Part shown: positions 14,420 to 23,249 of the stretch, in pieces | Position numbering within the stretch: the stretch's first letter is position 1 | How the letters are laid out: each line of letters begins with the position of its first letter | DNA from: Yamagishiella unicocca | Taxonomy: Eukaryota > Chlorophyta > Chlorophyceae > Chlamydomonadales > Volvocaceae | Reading direction: 5' to 3' | Length of the DNA: 64,000 nucleotides | NCBI GenBank assembly: GCA_003116995.1 | Contig: BDSL01000010.1 | Coordinates: forward strand, 682,001-746,000 | Position numbers and translations under genes: made by a program | The notes under the pieces: generated by a model | Told to the model about the DNA's origin: nothing | The model's database searches: none | Seen by the model: the letters and a program-made list of their open reading frames with translations, nothing else

Positions 14420-16753
14420 TTCCATCCTGGAACGCCGGCGGCGGCTCGGACAACACAAGGCCTCCGCCTCCGCCGCCTCCGCCGGGCTGTACCGGCTCCT
14501 GCAGGCCGGCCGCCGCCGGCTCTGCCACACCCGACGAGTACAACGACGTCACTACCGGCACCCCATTCCCATTTACTGTGGAGTTTGCAGGCGCCGCCGT
14601 CAGCCCCTCCACCCAAGCGCCAGCGGACACCCTCCCGCCGGCGGCGGCGCCGCCGCCGCCGCTGCGGCCGTACTCCAACACCGCCGTCAGTACGGCGCCG
14701 GGCCTCTTGCGTCGGCCCCCCAGCTTCAACGCCTCGGCTCCGCCGCCGCGACCGCTGCCGGACGTGGAGGCCTCCGTCCACTGCGTCTGCTCGGGCGTTC
14801 GCGGCTGGCCTTCCCACAACACCTCAGACAAGATGTCCGGATGATGCCACTGTGTGGGGCCCGCCTGGTGCTGTTGCTGCTGCTGCTCCTGGTGCTGCTG
14901 GTGCTCCTGCCAGGGCTGCTGCTGCTGGTGCGGCGGCGGTGGGGGTCGCGACGTGGCGGCAAAGCCGAGTCCGTCGTCGGACCCTCCCTGCTGCTCGTAC
15001 TGCGGGTGTGCGGCAGCGCCCGTAAGGCCCCTCTGGCCGCCGTGTGCCAGCGAGTGCAGCCCGCTGAGCTGGTGGTTGTGGTGGTTGTGGTGGAGTTGGA
15101 GGCCGAAGGCGGAGGTCCCCGCATGGCCCTGTTGGTGCTGGTAGTTATGGTGGTTGTGGTGGTTGTGATGGGGCAGTTGCTGTTCCTCCGGGTACTGCCA
15201 CTGAAGCTGCTCCTGGTGCTGCTGTTGCTCCAGGTGGTGCTGCTGCAGCTGCTGCAGCTGCTGCAGCTGCTGCTGCTGCTGCTCCAGCTTCTGCAGCTGC
15301 TGCTGCAGCTGAAGCTGCTGCTGCTCCAGCTTCTCCAGCTGCTGCTGCTGTGGGCCGGGCGGCAGCTCCCTCAGGACCGTGTGGACCTGAGCAGCGGCGG
15401 GAAGGCTCGCCCAGCTGGTAGGCGGCGGCAGCGCCCGCGACGGCGGTCCAGCTGCAGGAAACGCGGGCGCCTCTGTCGGAGCCGCCGCCATGGCTCTTCG
15501 GATCTGAGCCGCCGACACACCGGCCTCGTAGTCCCTGCGTGTAGGGGTCCGTGTAGGGGTCCGGAAGCAGGGGGTATGAGAGGAGACCCGTGGGTCGGCA
15601 GTCGACAGGAAAACCGATGGGGGTGGGGCGGGGCCCAGCACGCGTCAGCTCACTCACGTCCATGCCGCCTGTCTTTCTACGTTGTAGCGCACCGGGCGGT
15701 TGTGCCCCAACCGGCGCGTGTCCAGAAACACAGCTCGTCCCAACAAACCCAACCAAACACGCGGACCACTTACTAGCCGCCGTGCCCCTCAAGCCCTAAT
15801 AGCTTTCTCCCTTTCTTCTCTGTGTCATGTGCACGTGTTTCCTAGCTCCCCCTTTTCCCCAAGACACTCCCGCCGGCCAGGCACCCCCACGCACTTGTCG
15901 AGGCGCCTACTCTCGAGCTGGCGGAACAAAACAGGGCAGGCAAGGGGAGGGGGCAGGCAAAGGGAGGGGGGAGGGGGCAGGCAAGGGGAGGGGGTGTTCG
16001 TGGGGTCAGATGGAGGCACCGAATGTGGGGATGGTCCCTTCAGGCAGCATCCTGACACAACGCGCGCAACCACTCCGTGAAGCGTATGGGACAAGGAAAA
16101 CCCACTCCCCAGTCACCTCCCGTCCTCATGCGACACCCCGCCCTACCCCATCCCGCCCTCATGCGACACCCCGCCATAACCCTATCCCGTCCTTGCCGCT
16201 GCCGCTCCTCCCACCCCGCCATTCTGCCCTCCGCTTCCTATGCCTGGTAACCGGGTCTTCTCTCTACCCTCCCGCCCCGCCCCGCCCATGGGTTTCCCCT
16301 CGGCCCCGCCCCGGCCCCGCCAAGCCAAAGCGCACCTCCTTCTGCATATTGCTGATGTGGGCCTTATGTGGGCCTAGCGCGTACGACGCTTTCGAGCTCT
16401 GAGGCTGCAGCAGCAGCGACGCCGAAGGGGCGCAGCGGGCAGCGGCGCGGCGGCGGGGGGGGGGCACGTGTCAGCGGTACGACAGGCCCACACGCAACCG
16501 ACAACGGACGCCTGGGCCCCATGGAGACCGCCCTAGGCAAGGTGCCTGCTTTACCGGACAGGGTGTACGGCAACAACAGCTGTACGGCACGGCAACCGTG
16601 TTGGTGGTTGGTGGTTGAGGGGAGTGTTGCCGGGGGCTGAGGCCAAGGTTGGGTGCCTACCTCAGATCGTGGGTTGCCGTACGCCCGGGGCAGCAGCCCC
16701 GCCACGGAGCGAGACCTGAGGGCGAACGGGAGCCCGAGGGGGGACGGCGTCAT
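1..16753 (-). CDS. POP: Plant-type organellar DNA polymerase (family A, POP), 3' end beyond the window
   Basis: Replicative/repair DNA polymerase of plastids and mitochondria in plants and algae. Exons on the minus strand: 16753-16661, 16404-16336, uncertain small exons near 15917-15895 and 15658, then 15534-13952, 13573-13455, 13148-12912, 12620-12549, 12113-11955, 11645-11418, 10665-10522, 9692-9533, 9121-8977, 8468-8204, 7832-7789, 7363-7250, 6793-6625, 6303-6243, 5559-5384, 4904-4857, 4511-4384, 3993-3844, 3606-3515, 3277-3189, 2624-2530, 2090-2027, 1616-1503, 704-615, 219-<1. The first exon starts MTPSPLGLPFALRSRSVAG, an Arg/Ser-rich transit-peptide-like end. The 3'-5' exonuclease shows GCDTEV, HNYGFD and YSALDA. 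The polymerase domain shows SLNINTETGRLSARRPNLQN, VVADYGQLELRILAH (motif A), NFSIAYGKT (motif B) and IHDEV (motif C). The 15534-13952 exon is a Gln/His/Pro-rich linker not expected in plants. A glycine-rich tail follows motif C. Confidence 0.93.
725..792 (-). repeat. Dispersed element family A, copy 1
   Basis: Sense reading starts AGCATGCATCTCAAAAC, passes AAACGGTTTTTTCGG and ends CATCCACGGGTTTCCCTCGA. Located in a POP intron, same orientation as POP. No coding capacity, no clear terminal inverted repeat. Confidence 0.85.
1428..1493 (+). repeat. Dispersed element family B, copy 1
   Basis: Core TTTGTCGGCCGTGGATTCGC followed by GGATTCT, preceded by TGGACCACCGCCTTCACCGC. In a POP intron, antisense. 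Confidence 0.82.
3990..4200 (+). repeat. GTGGTG-rich tract in a POP intron
   Basis: About 200 bases of GTGGTG, GATGGTG and GTGTGGTG units directly behind the acceptor at 3993. On the POP strand it is a C/A-rich run that ends in CACCCCAG. A similar GTGG tract is at 368-414. Confidence 0.93.
4911..4950 (-). repeat. Four 10-bp repeats at a POP 3' splice site
   Basis: CAGGGAGGTC is repeated four times on the plus strand. On the POP strand this gives GACCTCCCTG units ending in GACCAG|GTG at the acceptor 4904, so the array supplies the pyrimidine tract. Confidence 0.92.
5262..5328 (+). repeat. 18-bp tandem repeat in a POP intron
   Basis: Four copies of TTTTCCTTCGTACACGGG (first copy with TCCACGGG), about 60 bases beyond the donor at 5384. 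The unit resembles the end of the family A dispersed element. Confidence 0.88.
6110..6262 (-). repeat. 27-28-bp minisatellite copying a POP 5' splice site six times
   Basis: Six units follow the small POP exon 6303-6243. On the coding strand each reads close to CAGGAGGCGGAGG|GTGAGG plus a G-rich spacer. The junction GCGGAGG|GTGAGG of the real donor (6243) is repeated in all but the last. Unit lengths of 27 and 28 mean some copies keep the frame and some break it. Confidence 0.93.
7166..7236 (+). repeat. Dispersed element family C, reference copy
   Basis: Starts AGCTACACTACCCATGCCGT, continues GTAACCGGGCTTTCTC and, after a C-rich spacer, ends TTGTAACCCCCC. It lies 15 bases from the donor at 7250. 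Related copies or fragments: 1957, 5185, 5765, 7049, 9719, 9844, 13590, 16237, 19785, 22119, 32311, 37460 and 48595, in both orientations. Confidence 0.8.
8486..8539 (-). repeat. Dispersed element family A, copy 2 (truncated)
   Basis: In a POP intron, sense orientation, 18 bases upstream of the acceptor at 8468, so its CACGGGTCTTCCTCGAACCC end supplies part of the pyrimidine tract. Lacks the AGCATGCAT start. Confidence 0.85.
8893..8956 (+). repeat. Dispersed element family B, copy 2
   Basis: Same layout as copy 1 (TGGACCGCCACCTTCATCGC, then TTTGTCGGCCGTGAAATCGC). In a POP intron. Confidence 0.82.
9768..9833 (-). repeat. Dispersed element family A, copy 3
   Basis: In a POP intron, sense orientation, nearly identical to the copies at 8486 and 11801. 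Family C fragments flank it on both sides (9719 and 9844). Confidence 0.87.
10312..10512 (+). repeat. CCCTCCCTGCC low-complexity tract
   Basis: About 200 bases of CCCTCCCTGCC-type units in a POP intron, ending close to the exon at 10522. Confidence 0.85.
10681..10795 (-). repeat. Tandem copies of a family A element end near a POP acceptor
   Basis: Four units of 30-38 bases, each containing TTTTGAGGAAGACCCGTGGA on the plus strand. The array lies 15 bases upstream of the acceptor at 10665 in transcript sense. Confidence 0.88.
10879..10930 (-). repeat. Dispersed element family B, copy 3
   Basis: Reverse-strand copy with AATCCGCGAATCCACGGCCG on the plus strand. In a POP intron. Confidence 0.82.
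11165..11305 (-). repeat. Dispersed element family D, reverse long copy
   Basis: Reverse complement of the 40450 copy over most of its length, in the POP intron between 11418 and 10665. Confidence 0.82.
11801..11868 (+). repeat. Dispersed element family A, copy 4
   Basis: In a POP intron but antisense to POP. Starts AGCATGCATCCCAAAACGTC and ends CGGGTCTTCCTCGAACCC. Confidence 0.87.
13952..15534 (-). other. POP: Low-complexity N-terminal linker exon of POP
   Basis: One open exon of about 1.6 kb between the transit peptide and the exonuclease domain. Its 5' part (15370-15060) is CAG-rich and encodes runs of Gln, Leu-Gln and His; the 3' part is rich in Ala, Gly and Pro with short basic patches of the form KKRRKKV. 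It ends at an ACA-C|GTGAGC donor that joins in phase to the exon reading EVARAVVDKLMAAAS. The peptide just before the join (ILVVDT) resembles the sequence that precedes the exonuclease domain in plant POPs, so the exon is really translated. No fold is recognisable; I infer a disordered linker. Confidence 0.7.
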
Positions 16754-17702
16754 ACGATTAGAAGACCTGTGTTACACGACAGACGGTAGGTGGGGCGCTC
16801 GATGGATCCATGGGCCCAACGCTGTGCGTTTTGACCGCCTCAGAGGCGCCTGCTCTACTGCTGGCCGGCCAGGAGCCCCGGAGGCAGTAGCAGGCGCAGC
16901 CCCGAAACCATGCCGGGGCGGCTACGCCCACGCCCCGAAACCATGCCGGGGCGGCGATGCCCACGCCTGGAGGCACCTCATGAAGCACCCTCCAGCCCCT
17001 AACCTCGGGGCTCCAACGATAGTTAAACCGAAACTGGGGGCAATAAGCGCCGCGCGCTCGCTGCAACCAAGACGTTGCCGTCCCCACCCCCTCCAGCCAA
17101 ACTGCCACGCCAAAGCCGGCCCCGCACCTGCCGGATCCCCCGATAGGTCCCAAGTGGTGTAGGCAGCAACCCGGCAACCTTTGCAGGAGCGTGAGCTGCT
17201 GGCCACCTTCAGCGAGACCCGCGCCCAATCGGGCGAGCCCACGACGCATAGGCTGGTTGCCGGCGTCCACGGGCGCGAGCGGTGTGCTAAGGAGTGGCGA
17301 AGAACGAAGGCTACCGGATTGCAGCGTTGACCCCGCAAAGCTCATGCTGGGCGACGAGGCCGGGTGCGTTGGGGGCAGCCACGACGACGCAGGCCCGCCT
17401 GACGGCCGCCGCGCGCCAACGCTGCAGCGGGCGTAGGCAGGTGCGAAGACGTAGCGCTACCGATTTTGCGTGCCAAGCGTCGTAATTGTGTTGCTATCGC
17501 AAGTCGGAACTAGAAATGCGAGCGCGGGGAGGTGAAAAGCCGTTCATAGTGGGGTCAAAGTTAAGACATATGTACATACTTGTAGCACGTATGATAAAAA
17601 TGGCAAACGCCATGTATCGGGTAGGCAGTTGTGACTGCCCATGAGCCATGACAGGTCCGAACCACCATCGCACGGAATTGTCGACCCGATAATGCGAAAA
17701 AA
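16754..17702. promoter_or_regulatory. Divergent intergenic region between POP and VMA22
   Basis: About 950 bases between two start codons facing away from each other. It should hold both promoters and 5' UTRs. A 29-base GC-rich sequence (core GAAACCATGCCGGGGCGGC) is repeated in tandem near 16903-16960. No TATA box or long conserved reading frame could be supported. The part next to VMA22 (17500-17700) becomes AT-richer. Confidence 0.45.
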
Positions 17703-20022
17703 ATGGCCAGAGCAGCTTCTGGTTTTAAAATGTCTTCAACTGAAGCATCCGCACCAGCTGTGCCAGCACCTCAAATGACAGACGATGCTCAGCTCAACTC
17801 TGCGGAGCTGGACTTTGTGGCGTCCATGGACGCCATACAGGTATTCAAAAAGATTGACGTTCATGCCTTATGCATCATTTTGGAGCTACCATCCTCTTGC
17901 GGGTGCACAGGCAGCCTTACACATAGGGCTGTCGTCTCGTCCCGCCTGGGCAGGACTACATGCAACTTCAAGCCAAGCTACAGGATCAGCTGAAGCAGGT
18001 ACTGGCGCCTCGAACCACCTCCCATGTGTACCCGGCGTAGTGTCCTCCAGGCTACCCAGACTTCGCACCAACTCACCAGCAACCGTCCTCGTCAAACCCA
18101 CACGCATTTTCTCTCTTGCGTCTTCCAAAGCCGCCTCTGGTTCGTATACCTGACCGCACCTGTCAGTACATCGTCCTCCCCAGGCGCTAGATTGATTAAC
18201 CACTTCTGGATTAGCCAGACTGCAGTGACGGCGCAACCGAGCGAGTCCGAGCGCTGCACCCTCTGCTCCCCTTGCCCCGGGCCGTCGTCCACCTTCCCGG
18301 TTTTCAGCTCCTTGTCCACTCTTGCACTCCACCGTTCCAACTGTACTCCACAATTCCCGCCGCCCTCCACCTCAGGGCCTGCACAGCCTGTCGCGGGCAA
18401 AGTACTCGATGGGCCCTATCGGGCAGTCGCAGTACGACATGGACATGAAGGCCACCGCCCGAGTCGTGGCCACCAGCGGCGACCCGGCAGGCAAGCTGTC
18501 GTACGAGGGGTCTTGGGTGGGGCGAGCAGGGAGCCTCCTAGCCTCAGGGCGGTTCCTATTTTCGTCCGTACCGTACCGTATCGCGCGGGCCCCCAGCCAG
18601 CCGTTGCGAAGACGAGGGCCCTCACCCAGCCGCTGCCCCCTTCGTCCCGCGCCTTCCCCCTCCCCTTGCGCTTGGCTGCGGCCATGAGCCCTCCCCTCTT
18701 CCTAGCTAAAACGGCCCGGCAGCGCCCACAGCCCAATCGGCTGGCCCCCCCGTCCCGCAACTCCGCTGGCCCCCCCGTCCCTGCCGCGCCCGTCGCAGGC
18801 GCTTCGGCAGCAGCGTCCTGCAGCGGCCGCTACAGCTTCGCCATCTGCCGGCCCGCAGCTACTGCGGGCCGATCAGCCCGGGCGGCAGGTGCCGCGGGCG
18901 CTGGCGGCCACGAGGCGGCAGTAGCGGCGGTAGCGGGCACTACTGGGCCGCCGTCAGGGAGCGTAGCGGCGGAGGCGGAGGCAGCAGAGGCGGCGGGGAC
19001 AGCGACCGTGACTGGAGGCTTGGGCAGCGGAGTTTCAGAGGAGCCGTTGGGCTTTGATTCTGACGAGGGGTACCAGGAGGAGGAGGACGAGGACGAGGAG
19101 GAGGAGTTTGGGGACGACGGCGCGGGGCTGCGGGAAGCGAATGAGTTCCTGCGCCGTATGCGCATGCAGGCGGAGGACGGCGGCGGTGGCGGTGGCAGCG
19201 GCAGCGGCGGCGGCGGCGACAGCGGCGGGAAGGGTGCGGCTGGAGGCAGCGGCAGCGGCGGCGCGGGCGGGAGCAGGGCCGGGGGCGGGACCCGCGGCAA
19301 GGCAGGCGGCGGCGGCAGCCAACGGCGGCGGCGGGGCGGCGGTGACCCTCTTCAGTGGTTCGGTGTGTTGGTGCCGCCGGCGCTCAAGGAGGCGCAAGGG
19401 CAGTTTGTGGCAGGTGGGGCTTCATTGGACGGGGCCGGGTGCCGGCGGGAGGGAGAGAGGGAAGCCGTGGTCCGACACGCGAGGCGGAGTGCGCGTGGGG
19501 GGGACTGGTCTGTCTTTGGTGCATGGGACAGCCTACTCCACTAGAATGCCTGCCCGATGCTTGCAGCCACGTCAGCTACTGACCCCGCCTTGGGCCCATC
19601 CTTTGCACTAGCATGCCGCACCGACATAGCCCTTCCTGCGCCGACCCTCTACCCCCTCCTGCCCCCCGCGTGGCTCCCCTGCCTGCAACTCGCCACACCG
19701 TCACCCCGTTCACAACCAGAAGCAATATCACACGCACCTGCATCTGCCCTAATCTATCCCCCCCCCATCCCCACTGCTGCTATCCTATCCATGTCGCGTA
19801 ACCCGGTTTCCACTCGAATTCCAGAAAATTGATACTTTATTAAACATATCTTGAAAAGTCCACTGTAAATGTTTGGTGACACTTGGTGACGTCCCTGCCG
19901 CTGCCTGCTGCCCCCTGTTGCGGCACCTTCCCCCGCGGCCCTCTGTGGTCGCAGTGCTGGACGCCTGCATCCAGGTGGCCAATGCGGCGCAACGCGTGGG
20001 GCCGGGCGCTGCAGCCAAGTAG
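17703..20022 (+). CDS. VMA22: V-ATPase assembly factor VMA22/CCDC115 homologue
   Basis: Family role: ER-associated factor that helps assemble the V-ATPase Vo sector. Exons 17703-17840, 17954-17998, 18376-18516, about 18723-19413, 19955-20022, all in phase. An N-terminal coiled coil (DYMQLQAKLQDQLKQGLHSL) runs into LSRAKYSMG, the family's conserved early block. The C-terminal signature is DPLQWFGVLVPPALKEAQGQF, and the last exon adds VLDACIQVANAAQRV and a stop, matching the family's final helix. The long fourth exon carries an unusual insertion: Ala-rich, then EEEDEDEEEEF, then Gly/Ser-rich. The start could also be the in-frame ATG at 17730. A TGTAA at 20753 is the likely polyadenylation signal; another at 19864 lies inside the last intron and could give an alternative end. 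Confidence 0.8.
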
Positions 20023-21033
20023 CGAGCAGTCGGGGCGTGGAACAGCTAGGCCGCTCAGTAGCCAGCAAGTAGTGACGTACCGTTGCAGGTAGCTGCGGAG
20101 CAGCTAGGCGCGAGTAGGTAGGCCGCAAAGTAGCTAGCCGGCGGGGCAGGTGGTGATGCTGGGGGTTCACGGGCGCCCAGGGCGAGGGGCTGTTGTGGCG
20201 GCGCCGGCTGAGACGAGGCGAGAGGGAGAGAGGGAGGGGCCCGCGATCAGGGTGCGCAACGCCCACTGCTGGGGCCGGAGAGCCACCGCCTGCAGCGATG
20301 GGTGACAGCCGTTTTATTCTGCGCTAGGGCTCGCTCCCGTGCGCCCCTGCTGGGCCTTTAAGGGTCTTTTCACTTCATTGATGGTGGGAGAAAGTGGGCA
20401 ACGCCATGTTTACAGCACGGTGGTTTTTGAGCGCCAAGGGTACGAAGCTCGACCATGTGATCAACAGGTTGTCGCGTAGACGACTTGCCGGCCTGCTACC
20501 GGTAGTTTGTCACCCTAGCCACCCCTACAGCAATACGCTTTTCAACGAACAGCAGGGAGTCCTGTAGTGCCGATGGGATACTTGCAGCTCATCTGCTGAG
20601 AAGCAGTCGTTGTGTGGATCCACCACGTGTCATAACGGGTGGAGGCAGCTCGTTGTGGCTCACGGCGGGTTTTCTTACAGGCTTTCAGACTTTTGGTGGG
20701 CAACCTCTTAATCGATACGTTGCTCACAGCGCTCCGTAGCGTCAGGAGTCCATGTAAGGTAGACAGTTCACGGGCCGGTTGCATTGCGGGGAGAAAGGGG
20801 GTTGGTGGTTGTGACCGGAAGGTACCCAAGCTGGTAGACGAGTAAGTCCGCACATTACTCAATAGATATCTGAATTATTTATCCTCTTGTTTGTAGTGCT
20901 TTGATGGGAAGCAGGCACCCGGCGAACTCGACGCAATTCGAGCATTTGAACCTGCGACAAGGCCCCTTGTCCCTTCACCCTTTAAAGGGGATTGTGGTTA
21001 TCAGCCATTATCAGTTAAGCTTCGTTAGCTGAA
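20023..21033. other. 3' UTR of VMA22 and promoter side of calcineurin B
   Basis: No coding region is supported. The first part contains several near-copies of a GCAGGTAGC/AGTAGC-type motif (20030-20130). A TGTAA signal lies at 20753-20757. The last 250 bases are AT-richer and precede the calcineurin B start. Confidence 0.5.
20753..20757 (+). promoter_or_regulatory. TGTAA polyadenylation signal, probably for VMA22
   Basis: TGTAA is the usual signal in volvocine algae. This copy is about 730 bases after the VMA22 stop codon, a long but tolerable 3' UTR for this group. Confidence 0.4.
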
Positions 21034-22517
21034 ATGGGAAATCAGCAAGGCAAAAGCCTGGGAGGGCGACTGACAAAAAAAGATATCGAGCGCCTGCAGC
21101 GTCGATTCCAACGTCTTGCCAACAGCTCTGGAAAGGTCAACATACCGGCTTTTGAGTCGATGGTCGAGCTGGGCGGCAACCCATTCATCCCGCGCATATT
21201 CAAGCTTTTCGACGAGTCTGGGGACGGCTCGCTAAGCCTTGAGGAGTTTACACGGGTAAGAACAAACTCCATAGGTATTATATTGGGTCAATCATCAGGT
21301 ATCCTACTTCGCTAGTCCCCAACCCACTCCGGTGTCGCCGGGGGCCCCACCACGGCAGCGAGGGCCACGCAGCCCCGTGCATATAAGGTGTTGCCGACAT
21401 TGTGAATAGCTAAGGGATATCCGCGGCCCGATACCAGGCTTGCTCCATGCCTATACGCTGAAATCAACGACTTCCCCCCCAACCCATCATGCAAGGCACT
21501 CGAGTATTTCGGACAACTGGACGTCGAGGAGGAGCAGTACAAATGTAAGCTGACGTGCGCGGCCTCTGCTGACAGCTCTCGCTTTGCCAAAGGGCCCATG
21601 GGCCCATCGTTGTCACCTGCAAACGATGTGCCACAGCCCCGACTTGCACCACGCAATCTGAAATGCATGGCGAGGTTCTGCATTTAACCACCGCGTGTCC
21701 TTCCAGTCCTTACACGCGACGCCCGTTTCCCTCAATAATGCTCACTCGCTGGCGTTGCCGTTGCGTGCGCGCAGTTGCCTTTCGCATATACGACGTGGAC
21801 AAGGACGGTCTCATCTCGAGCGAGGAGCTCTTCAACGTCCTCCAAACGCTCCTAGGCAACACCTACCCTGATGCGCAGCTGGAGCAGGTGAGCATGCGAA
21901 GTGGCGGTGCAGGGGTTCAGGGTTTGTTGGCCGTCGCAAACAACTCGTTTCTGGCAGCCCTTTATTCTTCCGCTATCGCTGTGTACCATTCGCCGGAGCT
22001 GACGTCAACAGCTGCCTGCTACCGCACACTGAACTCTACACCTGACGATGCCGGCATGTATTATGCTCTCCCCCCAGCTACATGACGATGCCGGCATGTA
22101 TTATGCTCTCCCCCCAGCTACATTTCCCATGCTGAGTAACCGGTTATTCTCTGTAACCCACCCCACCCGCCGGGAACTGTTGACGCTCCGGGTTTCGTTC
22201 TCTGTGAACTGTCTAACGTTTTCCTCGCCATCCCGCGGCACTGTTCCCGCAGGTCGTCCACAACACTATGAGGTGCGCAGATGCGGGGCGTGAGGCAATT
22301 GGCTCGGGAGACTCAGTTGGAATTCAGGTTGTACTCGTACGGCATTGATTAATTAACTCACTTCCCAACTGCCCCGCATGCATGTCATCTGGCCGTTGCA
22401 CGGTGTACCGCTGCTAGTGAATTCGATCGCGATGGCGACAGCAAGCTGGACCTGGAGGAGTTCAAGGCTCTTCTTTCACGGCAGGACCTGGCAAACAAGT
22501 TATCTTTGACGATGTGA
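21034..22517 (+). CDS. CNB: Calcineurin regulatory subunit B
   Basis: Ca2+-binding regulatory subunit of the protein phosphatase calcineurin (PP2B). Exons 21034-21255, 21496-21544, 21775-21887, 22253-22272, 22418-22517, all in phase and giving about 167 residues, close to the usual 170. It starts MGNQ, an N-myristoylation context as in other CnB proteins. EF-hand 1 (around FQRLANSSGKVNIPAFE) has lost its acidic ligands, while FDESGDGSLSLEEF, YDVDKDGLISSEEL and FDRDGDSKLDLEEF keep theirs. The block FAFRIYDVDKDG and the ending NKLSLTM are typical of CnB rather than of CBL plant sensors. A calcineurin-B-homologous protein is the main alternative. A TGTAA follows at 22734. Confidence 0.92.
22043..22122 (+). 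repeat. Perfect 40-bp tandem duplication in a calcineurin B intron
   Basis: Two adjacent identical 40-base copies lie in the third intron (21888-22252). Each ends in TCTCCCCCCAGCTACA, which looks like a 3' splice site (pyrimidine run plus CAG). The second copy runs into a family C dispersed element at 22119. Confidence 0.9.
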
Positions 22518-23249
22518 CGTGACTGACCCTTATTGTACTGCATCCTGCTGCCGTTCATTGCTTCCTATATCCATTGACATGGTGCAAACCGTGCCATGCA
22601 TATGCGCCCGCTGAATTGGGGGATATGTGTTCGTCCTTACCTGGGCGGCTGGCAGTCGCATGAAGACTTTTTTAAGTCGAAAGCAGGATTGTGTGCGTGT
22701 ATCCAGCCGTATACCAGGAGCGAATTATGTATTGTAACCGAATTACTCTGATCATTTCAAAGCCGTCCATAAAGGTGGAAGGATTCCACATTGTACGAAC
22801 GTGCCCTCACAACCCAATCCTTACTCGCGCATGCTTCCCGTGCGGCAAGACAGTAAAACGTTTCCGTAGTCATCCATTTCGCTAATGCAAATGATTAGAC
22901 AGTTAGAAGTCTACATCGAGAGTTGGATGCTACAAAAAGAAACATAAGGTCAGTCCGAAACGCGCGTGCAGCATGACACCGTCGAGTTGGGTTTAGGTGT
23001 CGCTGGAATACTACCGGCGAACAATAACGTCAGGACAACAGCACAGACAAAATGCAGACAACTACAACATTACGGTCAGAGTCAGGAGTAAGCGAGGTCC
23101 GTGTTCCGAGGAAAGAGAAGCAGGAATTGTCCTCTACGTAAACTTCAATTGCGCTTCTTGTCTTGATAATACATCGCCACCCCACACCCATGGAACACGG
23201 TATGCCGGCGCCCAGAGGCAGTTCCTCCTTAGCCACTGCGCCATCTTGT
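22518..23249. other. Convergent 3' regions of CNB and ANP32
   Basis: Noncoding, AT-richer than the rest of the window. It should hold the 3' UTRs of both genes. No clear minus-strand TGTAA for ANP32 was found. Confidence 0.5.
22734..22738 (+). promoter_or_regulatory. TGTAA polyadenylation signal of calcineurin B
   Basis: TGTAA about 220 bases after the calcineurin B stop codon, in an AT-richer convergent region. Confidence 0.6.

Noticed and set aside
14003..15776. Several long open frames on the plus strand opposite the POP polyQ exon, some Leu-rich
   Set aside because: They are antisense shadows of CAG/GCC repeats; the minus-strand frame joins in phase to the conserved exonuclease exon.
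19557..19832. Alternative last exon of VMA22 ending at 19832, close to a TGTAA
   Set aside because: In phase, but its residues do not resemble the family, whereas the 19955-20022 exon does; kept only as a possible isoform.
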